33,041 nucleotides of DNA from Candidatus Hodarchaeum mangrovi (lineage in GTDB: Archaea; Asgardarchaeota; Heimdallarchaeia; Hodarchaeales; Hodarchaeaceae): positions 1 through 33,041 of the forward strand of contig JAEOUE010000116.1 in the NCBI GenBank assembly GCA_016839515.1. Reading direction: 5' to 3'. The notes under the pieces are model-generated. The model made no database searches. It was not told where the DNA came from and was given only the letters and a program-made list of their open reading frames with translations. Shown here piece by piece: positions 25,800 to 33,041 of this stretch (the stretch's first letter is position 1; the number at the start of each line of letters is the position of its first letter). Made by a program: the position numbers and the translations under genes.

Positions 25800-26549
25800 T
25801 TAGGCATCAAAAATTTTATTACTTTCTGAATTATAGTACACATATTCTTCAACAAGAATAGATAAATCTTTACTATTCTTTGATAAAAAAGTGAATATAT
25901 CATCTACAAACTTCATTAATGCAATCTTTGCTCTAGAATCCATTGGTAGAGGAAACTCTTTTAGTATTTTATTTTTTAGGAAGATCAATTTTTTTCTATC
26001 GATTTCTGATTGAATCTTTCGTACTTCGGAATCGAAATCCGTCTCACGTAACCATGGATAATATAGAAAAAGCTCACTTCCCATTGTTTTGTTTGAAAAG
26101 CTATCTTCAAAATCAATTGCCCAAATTTGGTCTGAAGTTATAAGATAATTAGCCCCATGCCGATCTAAAGCTCCTATCCAGGCCTCAAATACAATTAATT
26201 CCTTTAACTTTGTTTCTATCCTGTTTCTACTCTTCTGTAATTCTTCACCTCCCTCAATCCAAAATTGGAGTAAGCCATAAGAATGTCCTATTTTTGATAA
26301 TATAGATTGAGGAATTGGTATTTCAAGAAATTGGGCTAATATGGAAATAATATATTCAGTTAAAAGAATTTTAGGACTTAACTTTTTCCATAACCATTTA
26401 TTATTTTCAGTATCAGTAAAAACAAAGGCTTTTTTTTTATAATTTGTTCCTCTGACAGAAATTGTATCGATGGAGTCCACTAATGAGAGAATTTTCTCGT
26501 GTGAGAATATTGGATAGATTTTGATGTCTTCTTGAGTGGAACCTTCCAT
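25800..26549 (-). CDS. HipA/PI-kinase-like protein or lipid kinase
   Basis: A 249-residue protein with the catalytic core of the HipA/phosphatidylinositol kinase-like group. ALDRHGANYLI gives D129-R-H-x-x-N134 (catalytic loop), and WAIDFEDSF gives the metal-binding Asp146. Upstream, WLWKKLSP offers Lys55/Lys56 for ATP, preceded by VRGTNYKKKAFVF as a glycine-loop equivalent. GLLQFWIEGGEEL (92-104) resembles the hinge and following helix. Residues 155-245 are helical. The substrate (protein or lipid) is not evident, and there is no HipB-like antitoxin gene nearby. GGTGA lies six bases before the ATG. It is the first gene of an operon with the cysteine-cluster gene; a short hairpin lies upstream. 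Confidence 0.7.
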   Translation of the reverse strand: MEGSTQEDIKIYPIFSHEKILSLVDSIDTISVRGTNYKKKAFVFTDTENNKWLWKKLSPKILLTEYIISILAQFLEIPIPQSILSKIGHSYGLLQFWIEGGEELQKSRNRIETKLKELIVFEAWIGALDRHGANYLITSDQIWAIDFEDSFSNKTMGSELFLYYPWLRETDFDSEVRKIQSEIDRKKLIFLKNKILKEFPLPMDSRAKIALMKFVDDIFTFLSKNSKDLSILVEEYVYYNSESNKIFDA

Positions 26550-26577
26550 GATAGGTCACCAGGAGCATTTTTTAGCA

Positions 26578-26593
26578 CCCTAAAGGGTTAGGG
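26578..26593. promoter_or_regulatory. Short hairpin/palindrome upstream of the kinase gene
   Basis: CCCTAA (26578-26583), the loop AGGG and TTAGGG (26588-26593) form a perfect six-base stem; an overlapping alternative is ACCCT-AA-AGGGT (26577-26588). It is a GC-rich island about 30-45 bases before the kinase start, where an operator or leader hairpin would sit. No function is demonstrated. Confidence 0.25.
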
Positions 26594-26696
26594 AACGATT
26601 TACTTAGCATATTGAAATTTTTGTAAGTTATTTTTATTATTATTCTAGTTTATTTCCCAGATTGAAATAAATTTCAATTAATTGTGTAAAACATTT

Positions 26697-27215
26697 CTAT
26701 TGTTGGAACAATTTAGGTCTTGAATTAGATTCTGTATTAATAATTGCTTCAAATTTATTTAATTCTTCTTGGATTTCTGCGATATTGGCCCTAAGCTTCT
26801 CAAAACCCACCATAAAACGTAATGCGAGACCCATAATAAAATTTGCAAAATGAATTTCCCCACAATAACCATATAATGATAAATGATAACCAAGATTCAT
26901 TTTGAGAAAACTTAAAGCTTGACGCCCTTCAGCTGTGTCTCGTCTGTTTAAATATTCATAAAGAATTTGACCAACATTATATCCCCACATTTGAGCAATT
27001 TGGTCTTCAGAGCCTGAAACTGACATTATTGCGTTTAACGCTTCCTCATAGGAACGTTCTAGCTGTTTTTTCACTCCAAGTGCAACTTCATCAGTAATTC
27101 CTAATCGCTCTTGAACATGTTCAACTTTATCCATTAAATTAGTTAGCTCTTCTGTTGCCTCTGTGGTTTCAGACTCTTTTTTAAGCTGTTCGAGAAGCTT
27201 TGTACCTTCTTTCAT
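26697..27215 (-). CDS. Helical protein, function unknown
   Basis: A 172-residue, all-helical protein that I do not recognise. Residues 1-60 are charged and coiled-coil-like (LLEQLKKESETTEATEEL). The middle (about 60-140) has tryptophan- and tyrosine-containing helices such as MWGYNVGQILYEYLNRRD and YHLSLYGYCGEIHFANFI. The end, LRANIAEIQEELNKFEAI, is again coil-like. The frame extends 17 codons upstream to an ATG at 27266, which would add a hydrophobic MCIFLTISLIIILGSF segment (a possible membrane anchor). I prefer the ATG at 27215 because GGGGTCA precedes it and a TATA-like CATAAAATAATATG lies at the right distance. That choice decides whether the protein is soluble, and it is uncertain. Confidence 0.6.
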   Translation of the reverse strand: MKEGTKLLEQLKKESETTEATEELTNLMDKVEHVQERLGITDEVALGVKKQLERSYEEALNAIMSVSGSEDQIAQMWGYNVGQILYEYLNRRDTAEGRQALSFLKMNLGYHLSLYGYCGEIHFANFIMGLALRFMVGFEKLRANIAEIQEELNKFEAIINTESNSRPKLFQQ

Positions 27216-27359
27216 AATAAATGACCCCAAGATTATAATTAAACTAATTGTTAGAAATATACACATTCATATTATTTTATGATTTTCTAGAAAAAAAATC
27301 CGAGAATTAAACTCATCTCATCAAGACATTAGAGAATAAAAAGAAAAGAAGAACAAGAA

Positions 27360-28868
27360 TTAAAATCCATATATTTTGGAATATTTTTTCTCGAGATACT
27401 GAATGAAATACTTAGGATTAATTTCCTCTCCTGTAATCCTTTTCATTAGTTCAGGAGGGTCATACATGTTAGCTGGTTTATGTACCTTCTCAATCATCCA
27501 ATTGATAATAGGTGATAACTGGCCGGTTTTAATCAACTCTTTAAAATTGGAGAGATCTTTGAGCATGGCATTTAACATTTGAGCGTTGTAAATATTGCCT
27601 AATGCATAGGTGGGAAAGTACCCGAAGGCACCACCAGCCCAATGAGTGTCTTGCATCACCCCTTCAGTATTATCTTCAATATCGACCCCTAAATAGTCTT
27701 TATATTTTCTATTCCAAACCGAAGGTAATTCATCAACAGAAATCTTACCTGTTAATAAATCACGCTCTATTTCAAACCGGATTATAATATGCAGACAATA
27801 AGTCACCTCATCTGCTGTTACCCTTATTTTTGATGGTATAACCCGGTTGAGGGCATGAACTAATGAATGTGTTTTAACATCAGAAAAGATCTCTCCTGTG
27901 ATCTTTTTGAAGATTGGTAAATAGTATTCCCAAAATTCTGGTGAACGCCCAAGAATATTCTCAATAAATCGACTTTGTGACTCATGAATTCCTAAACTAC
28001 AATAATTTCCTACAGATGTATAAAGAAAATCACGATTCAAATTCTGCTCATATAAAGCATGACCCGCTTCATGCATGACTGAATAAAATGAATCTACAAA
28101 ATCATTTTCATAATAATGTGTTGTTATTCGTACATCATCATAATATCCTGTTGTAAATGGATGCTCGGTTTCATCAATGGATCCTCGTTCAAGATCATAG
28201 TTAACAATGGATGCAATGGAGGTTGATAACCTTTTTTGAATTTCTATTGGGCAGTTTCGTTTAAGTAGCGAAATATCTGGCTGGTTTGAAGATGTAATAC
28301 ATTTTTCAATCAGGGGTATTAATCCAGCTTTCAGTTCATTAAATAATTTGGTAATAATATCAGAAGTCATTCCTGGTTCAAACTCATCAAGCAATACATC
28401 AAATGGCTCTAGATTAGGATTAATATAATGGGCTCTTTTCTTCGTAAGTGCTAAAATTTTATTTAATTCAGGTTTATAAAGTAGATAATTCTTTTCCTTT
28501 TTTGCTTCTTTCCATACTTGAATTGTCTTTGCTGATTGTGCTGCAATTTCTGCCACTAATTCGGATGGTACTCGAGTTTCTTTATCATATTCTCGCTTTA
28601 TAAGATAGAGATTCCTTTTTTCGATGTCTGTGAGGGTTCTATACTCAGGATGTTCCATTATTGTTTTCAATAAATTTCCAATAATGGGATCTGTTGTTTT
28701 TTCGTGAGCTACTTTAGCTAGATAAGCAAATTGTTTTGCCCTTTGCTCCACCCCTTTGGGAGGCATATAAGTTTCAAAATCCCAATTTAGAATATTTTGA
28801 ATTGTCCCAATCAATAAAGTTTCTTCTATAAGAGAAGTTAATTTATTGTAAGATTCTTTGAGTGACAT
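27360..28868 (-). CDS. M32 family metallocarboxypeptidase (carboxypeptidase Taq)
   Basis: A 502-residue protein, normal for the M32 family. The active site HEAGH is at 266-270 (His266 and His270 bind the metal, Glu267 is catalytic), with the third ligand Glu296 in GIHESQSR (293-300). DVRITTHY (245-252) is the conserved D-x-R-x-T substrate-binding segment, and HPFTTGYYDD precedes it as in other members. The N-terminus (QNILNWDFETYMPPKG) is also typical. These cytosolic zinc or cobalt enzymes remove C-terminal residues from peptides with broad specificity. GAGGT lies about ten bases before the ATG. The helical-protein gene lies 144 bases upstream of this gene's 3' side on the same strand, probably in a separate transcript. 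Confidence 0.95.
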   Translation of the reverse strand: MSLKESYNKLTSLIEETLLIGTIQNILNWDFETYMPPKGVEQRAKQFAYLAKVAHEKTTDPIIGNLLKTIMEHPEYRTLTDIEKRNLYLIKREYDKETRVPSELVAEIAAQSAKTIQVWKEAKKEKNYLLYKPELNKILALTKKRAHYINPNLEPFDVLLDEFEPGMTSDIITKLFNELKAGLIPLIEKCITSSNQPDISLLKRNCPIEIQKRLSTSIASIVNYDLERGSIDETEHPFTTGYYDDVRITTHYYENDFVDSFYSVMHEAGHALYEQNLNRDFLYTSVGNYCSLGIHESQSRFIENILGRSPEFWEYYLPIFKKITGEIFSDVKTHSLVHALNRVIPSKIRVTADEVTYCLHIIIRFEIERDLLTGKISVDELPSVWNRKYKDYLGVDIEDNTEGVMQDTHWAGGAFGYFPTYALGNIYNAQMLNAMLKDLSNFKELIKTGQLSPIINWMIEKVHKPANMYDPPELMKRITGEEINPKYFIQYLEKKYSKIYGF

Positions 28869-28991
28869 TTACAGTTCTTACCTCTAATATTTTTCTATAA
28901 AACCCTTATTTATTTCTAAAATTATAACAGCTAGGGTAAGCAAGGCTTTTTGTAGTTCTTTTTTTCTCTTTGCCTCGAGGTAAAATTTCAG

Positions 28992-30110
28992 ATGGATTGG
29001 GATTCAATTAAATTTCCCACATTAATTATTGATGAAAAGAAAATTCGACAAAATATTCACAGAATCGCGACGAAAGCGGCTAATTCCAATGTTGTATTCA
29101 GGCCACACTTTAAAACACATCAGTCAAGAACCATTGGCACTTGGTTTAGAGAAAACCAAGTAAAAAATATCACTGTCTCCTCAGTTCGAATGGCAGAATA
29201 TTTCAGTACTGAATGGGATGATATAACGATAGCTATTCCAGTTAATACAAGGGAAATATCAAATATCAATAAACTAGCTGAAGTTATTAACTTAAATCTC
29301 CTATTAGAATCTAAATATACAGCTAAAAAAATAGAATCTAGTTTGATCAAACCTGTTAATGTATTTGTAGAGATTGATGTCGGTTATGGGAGAACAGGGT
29401 TATTATGGAACGATTTCAAAAATATTATTGACTTATTAAATTATATTAAATCATGTAAGAAACTAAAATTGAAAGGGATCTTAACTCATGCTGGTCAAAC
29501 CTATAATACTAAAACAAAAGAGGAAATCATTGAAATTTATCATGAAACCTCAAAAAATTTAATTCAGCTCAAAGAAGTTTTAAATAGAGAAGGGTTTCCA
29601 AATCTTATAATTTCAGTTGGAGACACACCAACAGCAAGCACATTAGATTCTTTTCCTTATGTTCATGAAATTCGTCCTGGAAATATGGTTTTTTTTGATT
29701 TACAACAAGGATTTCTAGGATCTTGCCATGAAAGTGATATAGCAATGTGTATTGCCTGTCCTATAATTGCTAAATATCCAGCTAGAAATGAGATCGTGAT
29801 TTATGGAGGCGCAATTCATTTATCAAAAGATTATATAGAGACTTTAATACAAGGTAATATTCAAAAAATCTATGGTAAAATTGCCCTTCCTACTGAGTCA
29901 GGTTGGACAGAATCTGTTCCTAATGCTTATATTAGGTCAATCTCGCAGGAACATGGGATAATTTCTGTGAATGACTCTAAATTAATGGAAAATTTAGCCA
30001 TTGGAGATGTAATTTTGATTTTACCAGTCCATTCTTGTTTAACTGCTGATCTATATTCCTATTATCTTACTCTAGATAATAAAAAAATTGAACGATTACG
30101 ATTAATCTAG
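28992..30110 (+). CDS. DSD1-like fold type III PLP enzyme (D-serine dehydratase / D-threonine aldolase type)
   Basis: A 372-residue protein with an alanine-racemase-like barrel and C-terminal zinc site. The PLP lysine is Lys41 in FRPHFKTHQS. VEIDVGYGRTG and LTHAGQTYNT are the conserved barrel motifs, and SVGDTPTAS binds the cofactor phosphate. His347 and Cys349 in PVHSCLTADLY match the zinc ligands of eukaryotic D-serine dehydratase. Members cleave D-serine to pyruvate and ammonia or act as metal-dependent D-threonine/3-hydroxyaspartate aldolases; the substrate here is not fixed. CGAGGTA lies about nine bases before the ATG. The gene ends seven bases from the convergent thyX; a serine-related link with SerK is speculative. 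Confidence 0.88.
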   Translation: MDWDSIKFPTLIIDEKKIRQNIHRIATKAANSNVVFRPHFKTHQSRTIGTWFRENQVKNITVSSVRMAEYFSTEWDDITIAIPVNTREISNINKLAEVINLNLLLESKYTAKKIESSLIKPVNVFVEIDVGYGRTGLLWNDFKNIIDLLNYIKSCKKLKLKGILTHAGQTYNTKTKEEIIEIYHETSKNLIQLKEVLNREGFPNLIISVGDTPTASTLDSFPYVHEIRPGNMVFFDLQQGFLGSCHESDIAMCIACPIIAKYPARNEIVIYGGAIHLSKDYIETLIQGNIQKIYGKIALPTESGWTESVPNAYIRSISQEHGIISVNDSKLMENLAIGDVILILPVHSCLTADLYSYYLTLDNKKIERLRLI

Positions 30111-30117
30111 GTTGAAT

Positions 30118-30708
30118 TTACCTCCTAGTCCCAGGTTTCCAATGTTTTAAAAATTCAGCCCATTCTGGAATTGACATTACAAGATCTAATAGTTTTTGAG
30201 CAAGTTCTCTAATTTCCCATTGAGCCTCTGGTTTTAATCGTTGTTCTAAAAACCAAATCAACGAACTCATATTAAAGGTCCAGGTGATGGTCGTTTTGCA
30301 GGCATTAGGTAAACAAAATCTTGCATCTTCTTTTGGAATTTTATTATCAAGATAAAATCGATATTCCTCAGCTTCTTTCTCCCTAGCCTCAATATAGTAT
30401 TTTAAAAGCTCAGGACTATTCCGAATGCGAGGAGGAATAATAAACCAATCAGGGTCTGTTAAAGGATCAAAATACCTTTGTGACTCCTGCGTATAGGTGT
30501 TTCCAATCCGATGTCTCACAAGCTGGTGAGTGCATGCTCTACTTATTCCACTTATTTGAACAGTCATAGAAGAGTGTTCTAATACTGACCAATGTCCCCA
30601 ACTGAAGACTTTAAATGGAATATTCTCAATTTTTTCTCTTCGACGAGAAGTTGACATTCCTTTTACTATTCCATTAGTTCCAGTTGCTTGAATTAGTTTA
30701 ATTTCCAC
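30118..30708 (-). CDS. thyX: Flavin-dependent thymidylate synthase ThyX
   Basis: About 196 residues. ThyX methylates dUMP to dTMP using methylene-tetrahydrofolate (or a folate analogue), FAD and NADPH, as a homotetramer. The signature RHRIGNTYTQESQRY (residues 65-79 from the chosen start) is the RHR-x(7-8)-S motif, with eight residues between RHR and Ser. FSWGHWSVLEHSS is the N-terminal conserved His stretch, and FLEQRLKPEAQWEIRELA is the C-terminal R-x-x-x-x-A-Q-x-E-I-R motif. The longest frame starts at a GTG (30717) that is itself part of AGGTGA; the GTG at 30708, five bases after AGGTGA, is the better start. It follows serK by 25 bases, presumably in one operon. Confidence 0.95.
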   Translation of the reverse strand: MEIKLIQATGTNGIVKGMSTSRRREKIENIPFKVFSWGHWSVLEHSSMTVQISGISRACTHQLVRHRIGNTYTQESQRYFDPLTDPDWFIIPPRIRNSPELLKYYIEAREKEAEEYRFYLDNKIPKEDARFCLPNACKTTITWTFNMSSLIWFLEQRLKPEAQWEIRELAQKLLDLVMSIPEWAEFLKHWKPGTRR

Positions 30709-30733
30709 TTTTTTCACCTAATAAAAATTTAAA

Positions 30734-31447
30734 TTAGTATAATGCATCTAGTGGCACTTTAATATCTTGATAGCGAAAAGAAAGTATATGTCTGGTTGTT
30801 TTTGGTGCAAATGGTTTTCTTGCTATTGCATTATCTATTACATCTTGCTTAGTCACATTTCTTCGAAGTAACGCAAATTTAGCTTTCCCTTTCTCCACCA
30901 TAGAGATTGAATAATCAACAGTTTTTGAATATTCAAAGCTTTTGGGATTAAAAGTATTAAGGAATTTATCAAAAATATCCTGTTGTGGTCCCTCTAAACG
31001 AAATCTCTTATTAGATGTGATTAAGGTAAATCCATACCTTGGATCAGCTAATATAGAAAGATCAAAAGTATCAATCGCAATCCACGTTATATTCAGCTTT
31101 GTTAGAACTTCAGGAAAAGTTACTCCCTCTAAATCCCCTGTATAAAGCGGATGCCAGGTATCAAGCGTGATTTCTTCATTTTCTAAATAATCGATTTCAA
31201 TACAAGGGATTTTTTTCCCTCCCAGCTCTTTTAAAGCTTCTACTCTGTGATGTCCATCAAGTACAACATTATAACCCTTTGCAACTAAAATAGGTCTAAA
31301 AAAATAGCCTAGAGTTTGTAAATTTTCTTTTAACCAATCAATTTGACTTCGAACGGTTTGTTCATGTCCAAATAAATCATCTATAGAAATCAATACAATT
31401 CTTTGCTGAATCAATGGACGTTCTAGAAACTCTTCATTGTTTGTCAT
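30734..31447 (-). CDS. serK: ADP-dependent L-serine kinase, SerK-like (ParB/Srx fold)
   Basis: A 237-residue protein. The ParB/sulfiredoxin-like N-terminus contains LFGHEQTV (Glu29, position of the catalytic Glu in Thermococcus SerK), RPILVAK and VVLDGHHRVEALKELGGKK (61-79, with the nucleotide/metal-binding DGHHR at 64-68). The C-terminal APKTTRHILSF (214-224) is also a hallmark of SerK rather than of ParB. SerK phosphorylates free serine with ADP to give O-phosphoserine and AMP, feeding cysteine synthesis. I judge similarity from memory of the Thermococcus kodakarensis enzyme; other ParB-like kinases are possible. AAGGGA precedes the ATG. thyX follows 25 bases downstream. A TATA box and a palindrome lie about 40-55 bases upstream. 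Confidence 0.8.
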   Translation of the reverse strand: MTNNEEFLERPLIQQRIVLISIDDLFGHEQTVRSQIDWLKENLQTLGYFFRPILVAKGYNVVLDGHHRVEALKELGGKKIPCIEIDYLENEEITLDTWHPLYTGDLEGVTFPEVLTKLNITWIAIDTFDLSILADPRYGFTLITSNKRFRLEGPQQDIFDKFLNTFNPKSFEYSKTVDYSISMVEKGKAKFALLRRNVTKQDVIDNAIARKPFAPKTTRHILSFRYQDIKVPLDALY

Positions 31448-31484
31448 TGTATTCCCTTATTACGTTCCAAACTAGCAGGATGAT

Positions 31485-31503
31485 AAAAGGATCCTTTTTA
31501 TAA
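31485..31503 (-). promoter_or_regulatory. serK-thyX promoter: TATA box overlapping a 14-bp palindrome
   Basis: On the minus strand TTATAAAAA (31503-31495) is a good archaeal TATA box. It overlaps the perfect palindrome AAAAGGATCCTTTT (31485-31498). Transcription would begin near 31474, giving a leader of about 27 bases before the serK ATG. A protein bound to the palindrome would block TBP or polymerase, so this is a plausible operator. Confidence 0.5.
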
Positions 31504-31649
31504 TGATTCAACGAGGATTTTTAGTTATTAGGAATAATCAATCCTTAGGTAGGATCTCTTAAACTCATTACTTCCTATTTTTAGAGTAATCATTTCTTCC
31601 TTTAGATTTCTCAAAAATATTTTGCTTTCTAGAATCATATTCTTTTTGT

Positions 31650-32429
31650 TCATATAAACCAAAATATCCAAATTAATAGTGTTCCAATAAATAATTTAAG
31701 CAGATCTTTTAAATAAAAAGGTGTTTCAAATAAGTAAGTTCGTTCAGAATAGCAACCAAACCCTCTTCCCTCCATACTGATCGTTATATCTTTAATACGT
31801 TCTAGTGTTGATCCAATCAAAGGAATTAATGTGTATCTTAACAAGTTTACTAAACCTCGAAAGGTATTTGGATTTGTATTCAATCCACGAGCACTTTGAG
31901 CTTTTTGAATAATATTTGTTTCAATTGTAAAAACTGGGGCAAAGCGTAACGATAATGCCATTGTGTAGGCAATTCTATATGGAATTTTGAGTTTAATAAG
32001 AGATCGTGCAAAGGAAAATGGATTGGTGGAATTGACAAAAACCCAGCTAATTGCAATAATTCCAATAAATCGACCTATTATTAATAATCCATTAAATAAA
32101 CCCATTTCATAAACTGGGATAAAGGGACCAAAAATACTAATATTTGGGATGAGATAGAATAAAAATTTTCCATCGTGTACAAAAAGAACCTGTACTATTA
32201 AAATAAATGTTGAGAAAATTATCATCATTCTTATACGAGGTTTTGCTACATTGTATGGAAACTTACCCACTTTATAATAAGCTAAAATCAAGATTAAAAT
32301 CGAATATATTTTGATAAGATCATATAAATTGAATAATAAAATGGATAGAAAGAAAACAAAGATGAATTTTACTAATGGATTGGTCTCCTTAACTACAACT
32401 CTAGAATCCTCATTAAATACAAGACTCAT
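31650..32429 (-). CDS. ecfT: ECF transporter transmembrane component (EcfT/CbiQ family)
   Basis: A 259-residue membrane protein that couples ATP hydrolysis to the substrate-binding S component in energy-coupling factor (vitamin or Co/Ni) uptake systems. Hydrophobic helices lie near 20-50, 68-88, 93-125 and 236-258. The two coupling-helix motifs are present: A-R-G in AQSARGL (180-182) and G-R-G in SMEGRGFG (221-223). Its first four bases overlap the stop of the ATPase gene (ATGA), so the two are translationally coupled. No S component is visible in the window, so the substrate cannot be named. Confidence 0.9.
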   Translation of the reverse strand: MSLVFNEDSRVVVKETNPLVKFIFVFFLSILLFNLYDLIKIYSILILILAYYKVGKFPYNVAKPRIRMMIIFSTFILIVQVLFVHDGKFLFYLIPNISIFGPFIPVYEMGLFNGLLIIGRFIGIIAISWVFVNSTNPFSFARSLIKLKIPYRIAYTMALSLRFAPVFTIETNIIQKAQSARGLNTNPNTFRGLVNLLRYTLIPLIGSTLERIKDITISMEGRGFGCYSERTYLFETPFYLKDLLKLFIGTLLIWIFWFI

Positions 32430-33041
32430 TTATTTTCCTCCTCTTTATTTTTAGCAGAATACCAATTTTTTAGAATCCCTTTTTTAAATAGAAGTAAATA
32501 ATCAGAAAAGGACTCGAGAAGAGAAATACGATGAGAAACAATTATTGTTGTAAGTTGATTTTCTTTTCTTAGCTTTATTCTTTCCAAAATATATTTAATA
32601 TTTCCATAACTCTGACCAATGAATGGTTCATCTAATAAAAGTATTTCGGGTTCGTACACTTCGACTGAAGCTAGATTTAACCGTCTTTTTTCTCCATATG
32701 ATAAAGTGAAAGGTGAGAATTGTTTATATTGTTCTAAAGCGGCCTGTTGCAGAAGATTATCAGCAATTTCATGAGATTCAGAAATTTTAAAATTTTTAGG
32801 AGCGAATAAAACTTCATCAAAAACAGTTTTTTCAAAGATCTGATGATTTGGATTTTGAAAAATAATTCCTATTTCTTTAGCTAATTTATGACTGGGGATA
32901 TTTTTTAAATTAACACCTTTAAAGAATATATTTCCATTATATGAAATTAAATTGGCTAATGTTAGAAGGAATGTCGATTTCCCTGCTCCATTTCTACCTA
33001 TTATGCCATATATATAACCTTTTTTTATTTTAAAAGAAATA
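32426..33041 (-). CDS. ecfA: ECF transporter ABC ATPase (EcfA), 5' end beyond the window
   Basis: The open frame runs without interruption from the stop at 32426 to the right edge, giving 204 residues, with the beginning missing. Seen in order are the P-loop GRNGAGKST, the Q-loop IIFQNPNHQIF, a signature LSYGEKRR, the Walker B EILLLDEP, D-loop region and the switch His in IIVSHR. The FQNPxxQ Q-loop is typical of ECF/Cbi ATPases. The signature is LSYGE rather than LSGGQ, as in one of the two ATPases of many ECF pairs. The frame overlaps the EcfT gene by four bases. A second ATPase, or the other half of a fused one, may lie to the right. Confidence 0.92.
   Translation of the reverse strand, partial: ISFKIKKGYIYGIIGRNGAGKSTFLLTLANLISYNGNIFFKGVNLKNIPSHKLAKEIGIIFQNPNHQIFEKTVFDEVLFAPKNFKISESHEIADNLLQQAALEQYKQFSPFTLSYGEKRRLNLASVEVYEPEILLLDEPFIGQSYGNIKYILERIKLRKENQLTTIIVSHRISLLESFSDYLLLFKKGILKNWYSAKNKEEENK

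Noticed and set aside
25800..26549. Toxin-antitoxin (HipBA) system
   Set aside because: No small helix-turn-helix antitoxin gene precedes or follows the kinase; the partner is a cysteine-cluster protein.
32426..32659. Separate 77-codon gene starting at GTG 32659
   Set aside because: The frame is open far upstream to the window edge with P-loop, Q-loop and signature motifs in order; this is only the tail of the ABC ATPase.

Overview
This is a compact, AT-rich (roughly one third G+C by eye) archaeal genome segment, most likely from an Asgard archaeon, possibly of the Heimdallarchaeia type. The basis is the gene content. There are two Rag/Gtr-type small GTPases (one with a roadblock-like C-terminus), a giant single-span surface protein with a longin-like cytosolic tail, coiled-coil proteins without obvious relatives, an ADP-dependent serine kinase of the Thermococcus SerK type, an MfnA-type decarboxylase and archaeal TATA-type promoters. 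TTG and GTG starts are common. No rRNA, tRNA, CRISPR array or insertion sequence was seen. The taxonomic placement is an inference; no marker gene fixes it.

Layout. 199-1670: two-gene operon of coiled-coil proteins (minus). 1870-3024: MfnA-like PLP decarboxylase (minus). 3303-12566: giant (about 3,090 residue) secreted/anchored protein with three DUF2341-LamG units, about eleven Ig/cadherin-like modules, one transmembrane helix and a longin-like tail. 12572-15897: a 751-residue Rag-like GTPase convergent with the giant gene, and a 303-residue Rag-like GTPase divergent from it. 15930-19346: a tiny ORF, a small membrane protein, two transcription regulators and a GNAT protein, with a paired palindromic operator between the second regulator and the GNAT gene. 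19613-21842: branched-chain aminotransferase plus a class I aminotransferase. 22056-24158: a Cys-rich DUF2085-like membrane protein, a ribbon-helix-helix-like protein with an acidic/proline-rich head, and a doubtful small ORF with a TGTTA motif array. 24448-28868: pirin, a YkgJ-like cysteine-cluster protein, a HipA/PI-kinase-like kinase, a helical protein and an M32 carboxypeptidase. 28992-31447: DSD1-like PLP enzyme, ThyX and SerK. 31650-33041: EcfT and the end of its ABC ATPase; the ATPase runs off the right edge.

How the genes may work together. The striking block is 3303-15897. A giant extracellular protein built from carbohydrate/adhesion-type domains crosses the membrane once and exposes a longin-like domain to the cytosol. 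Two GTPases of the Rag family, whose eukaryotic relatives are recruited by roadblock/longin-fold scaffolds, lie next to it. A surface-sensing or membrane-recruitment module is a reasonable hypothesis that the sequence suggests but does not prove. The rest is mostly amino-acid and PLP metabolism (decarboxylase, two aminotransferases, DSD1-like enzyme, serine kinase), a vitamin/metal ECF transporter, and local regulators.

Several starts were corrected from the longest reading frame. A CTG start with a strong Shine-Dalgarno is proposed for the YkgJ-like gene. GTG starts just after an AGGTGA are proposed for ThyX and the small membrane protein. ATG starts are preferred for the GNAT protein, the giant protein and the aminotransferase at 19613.
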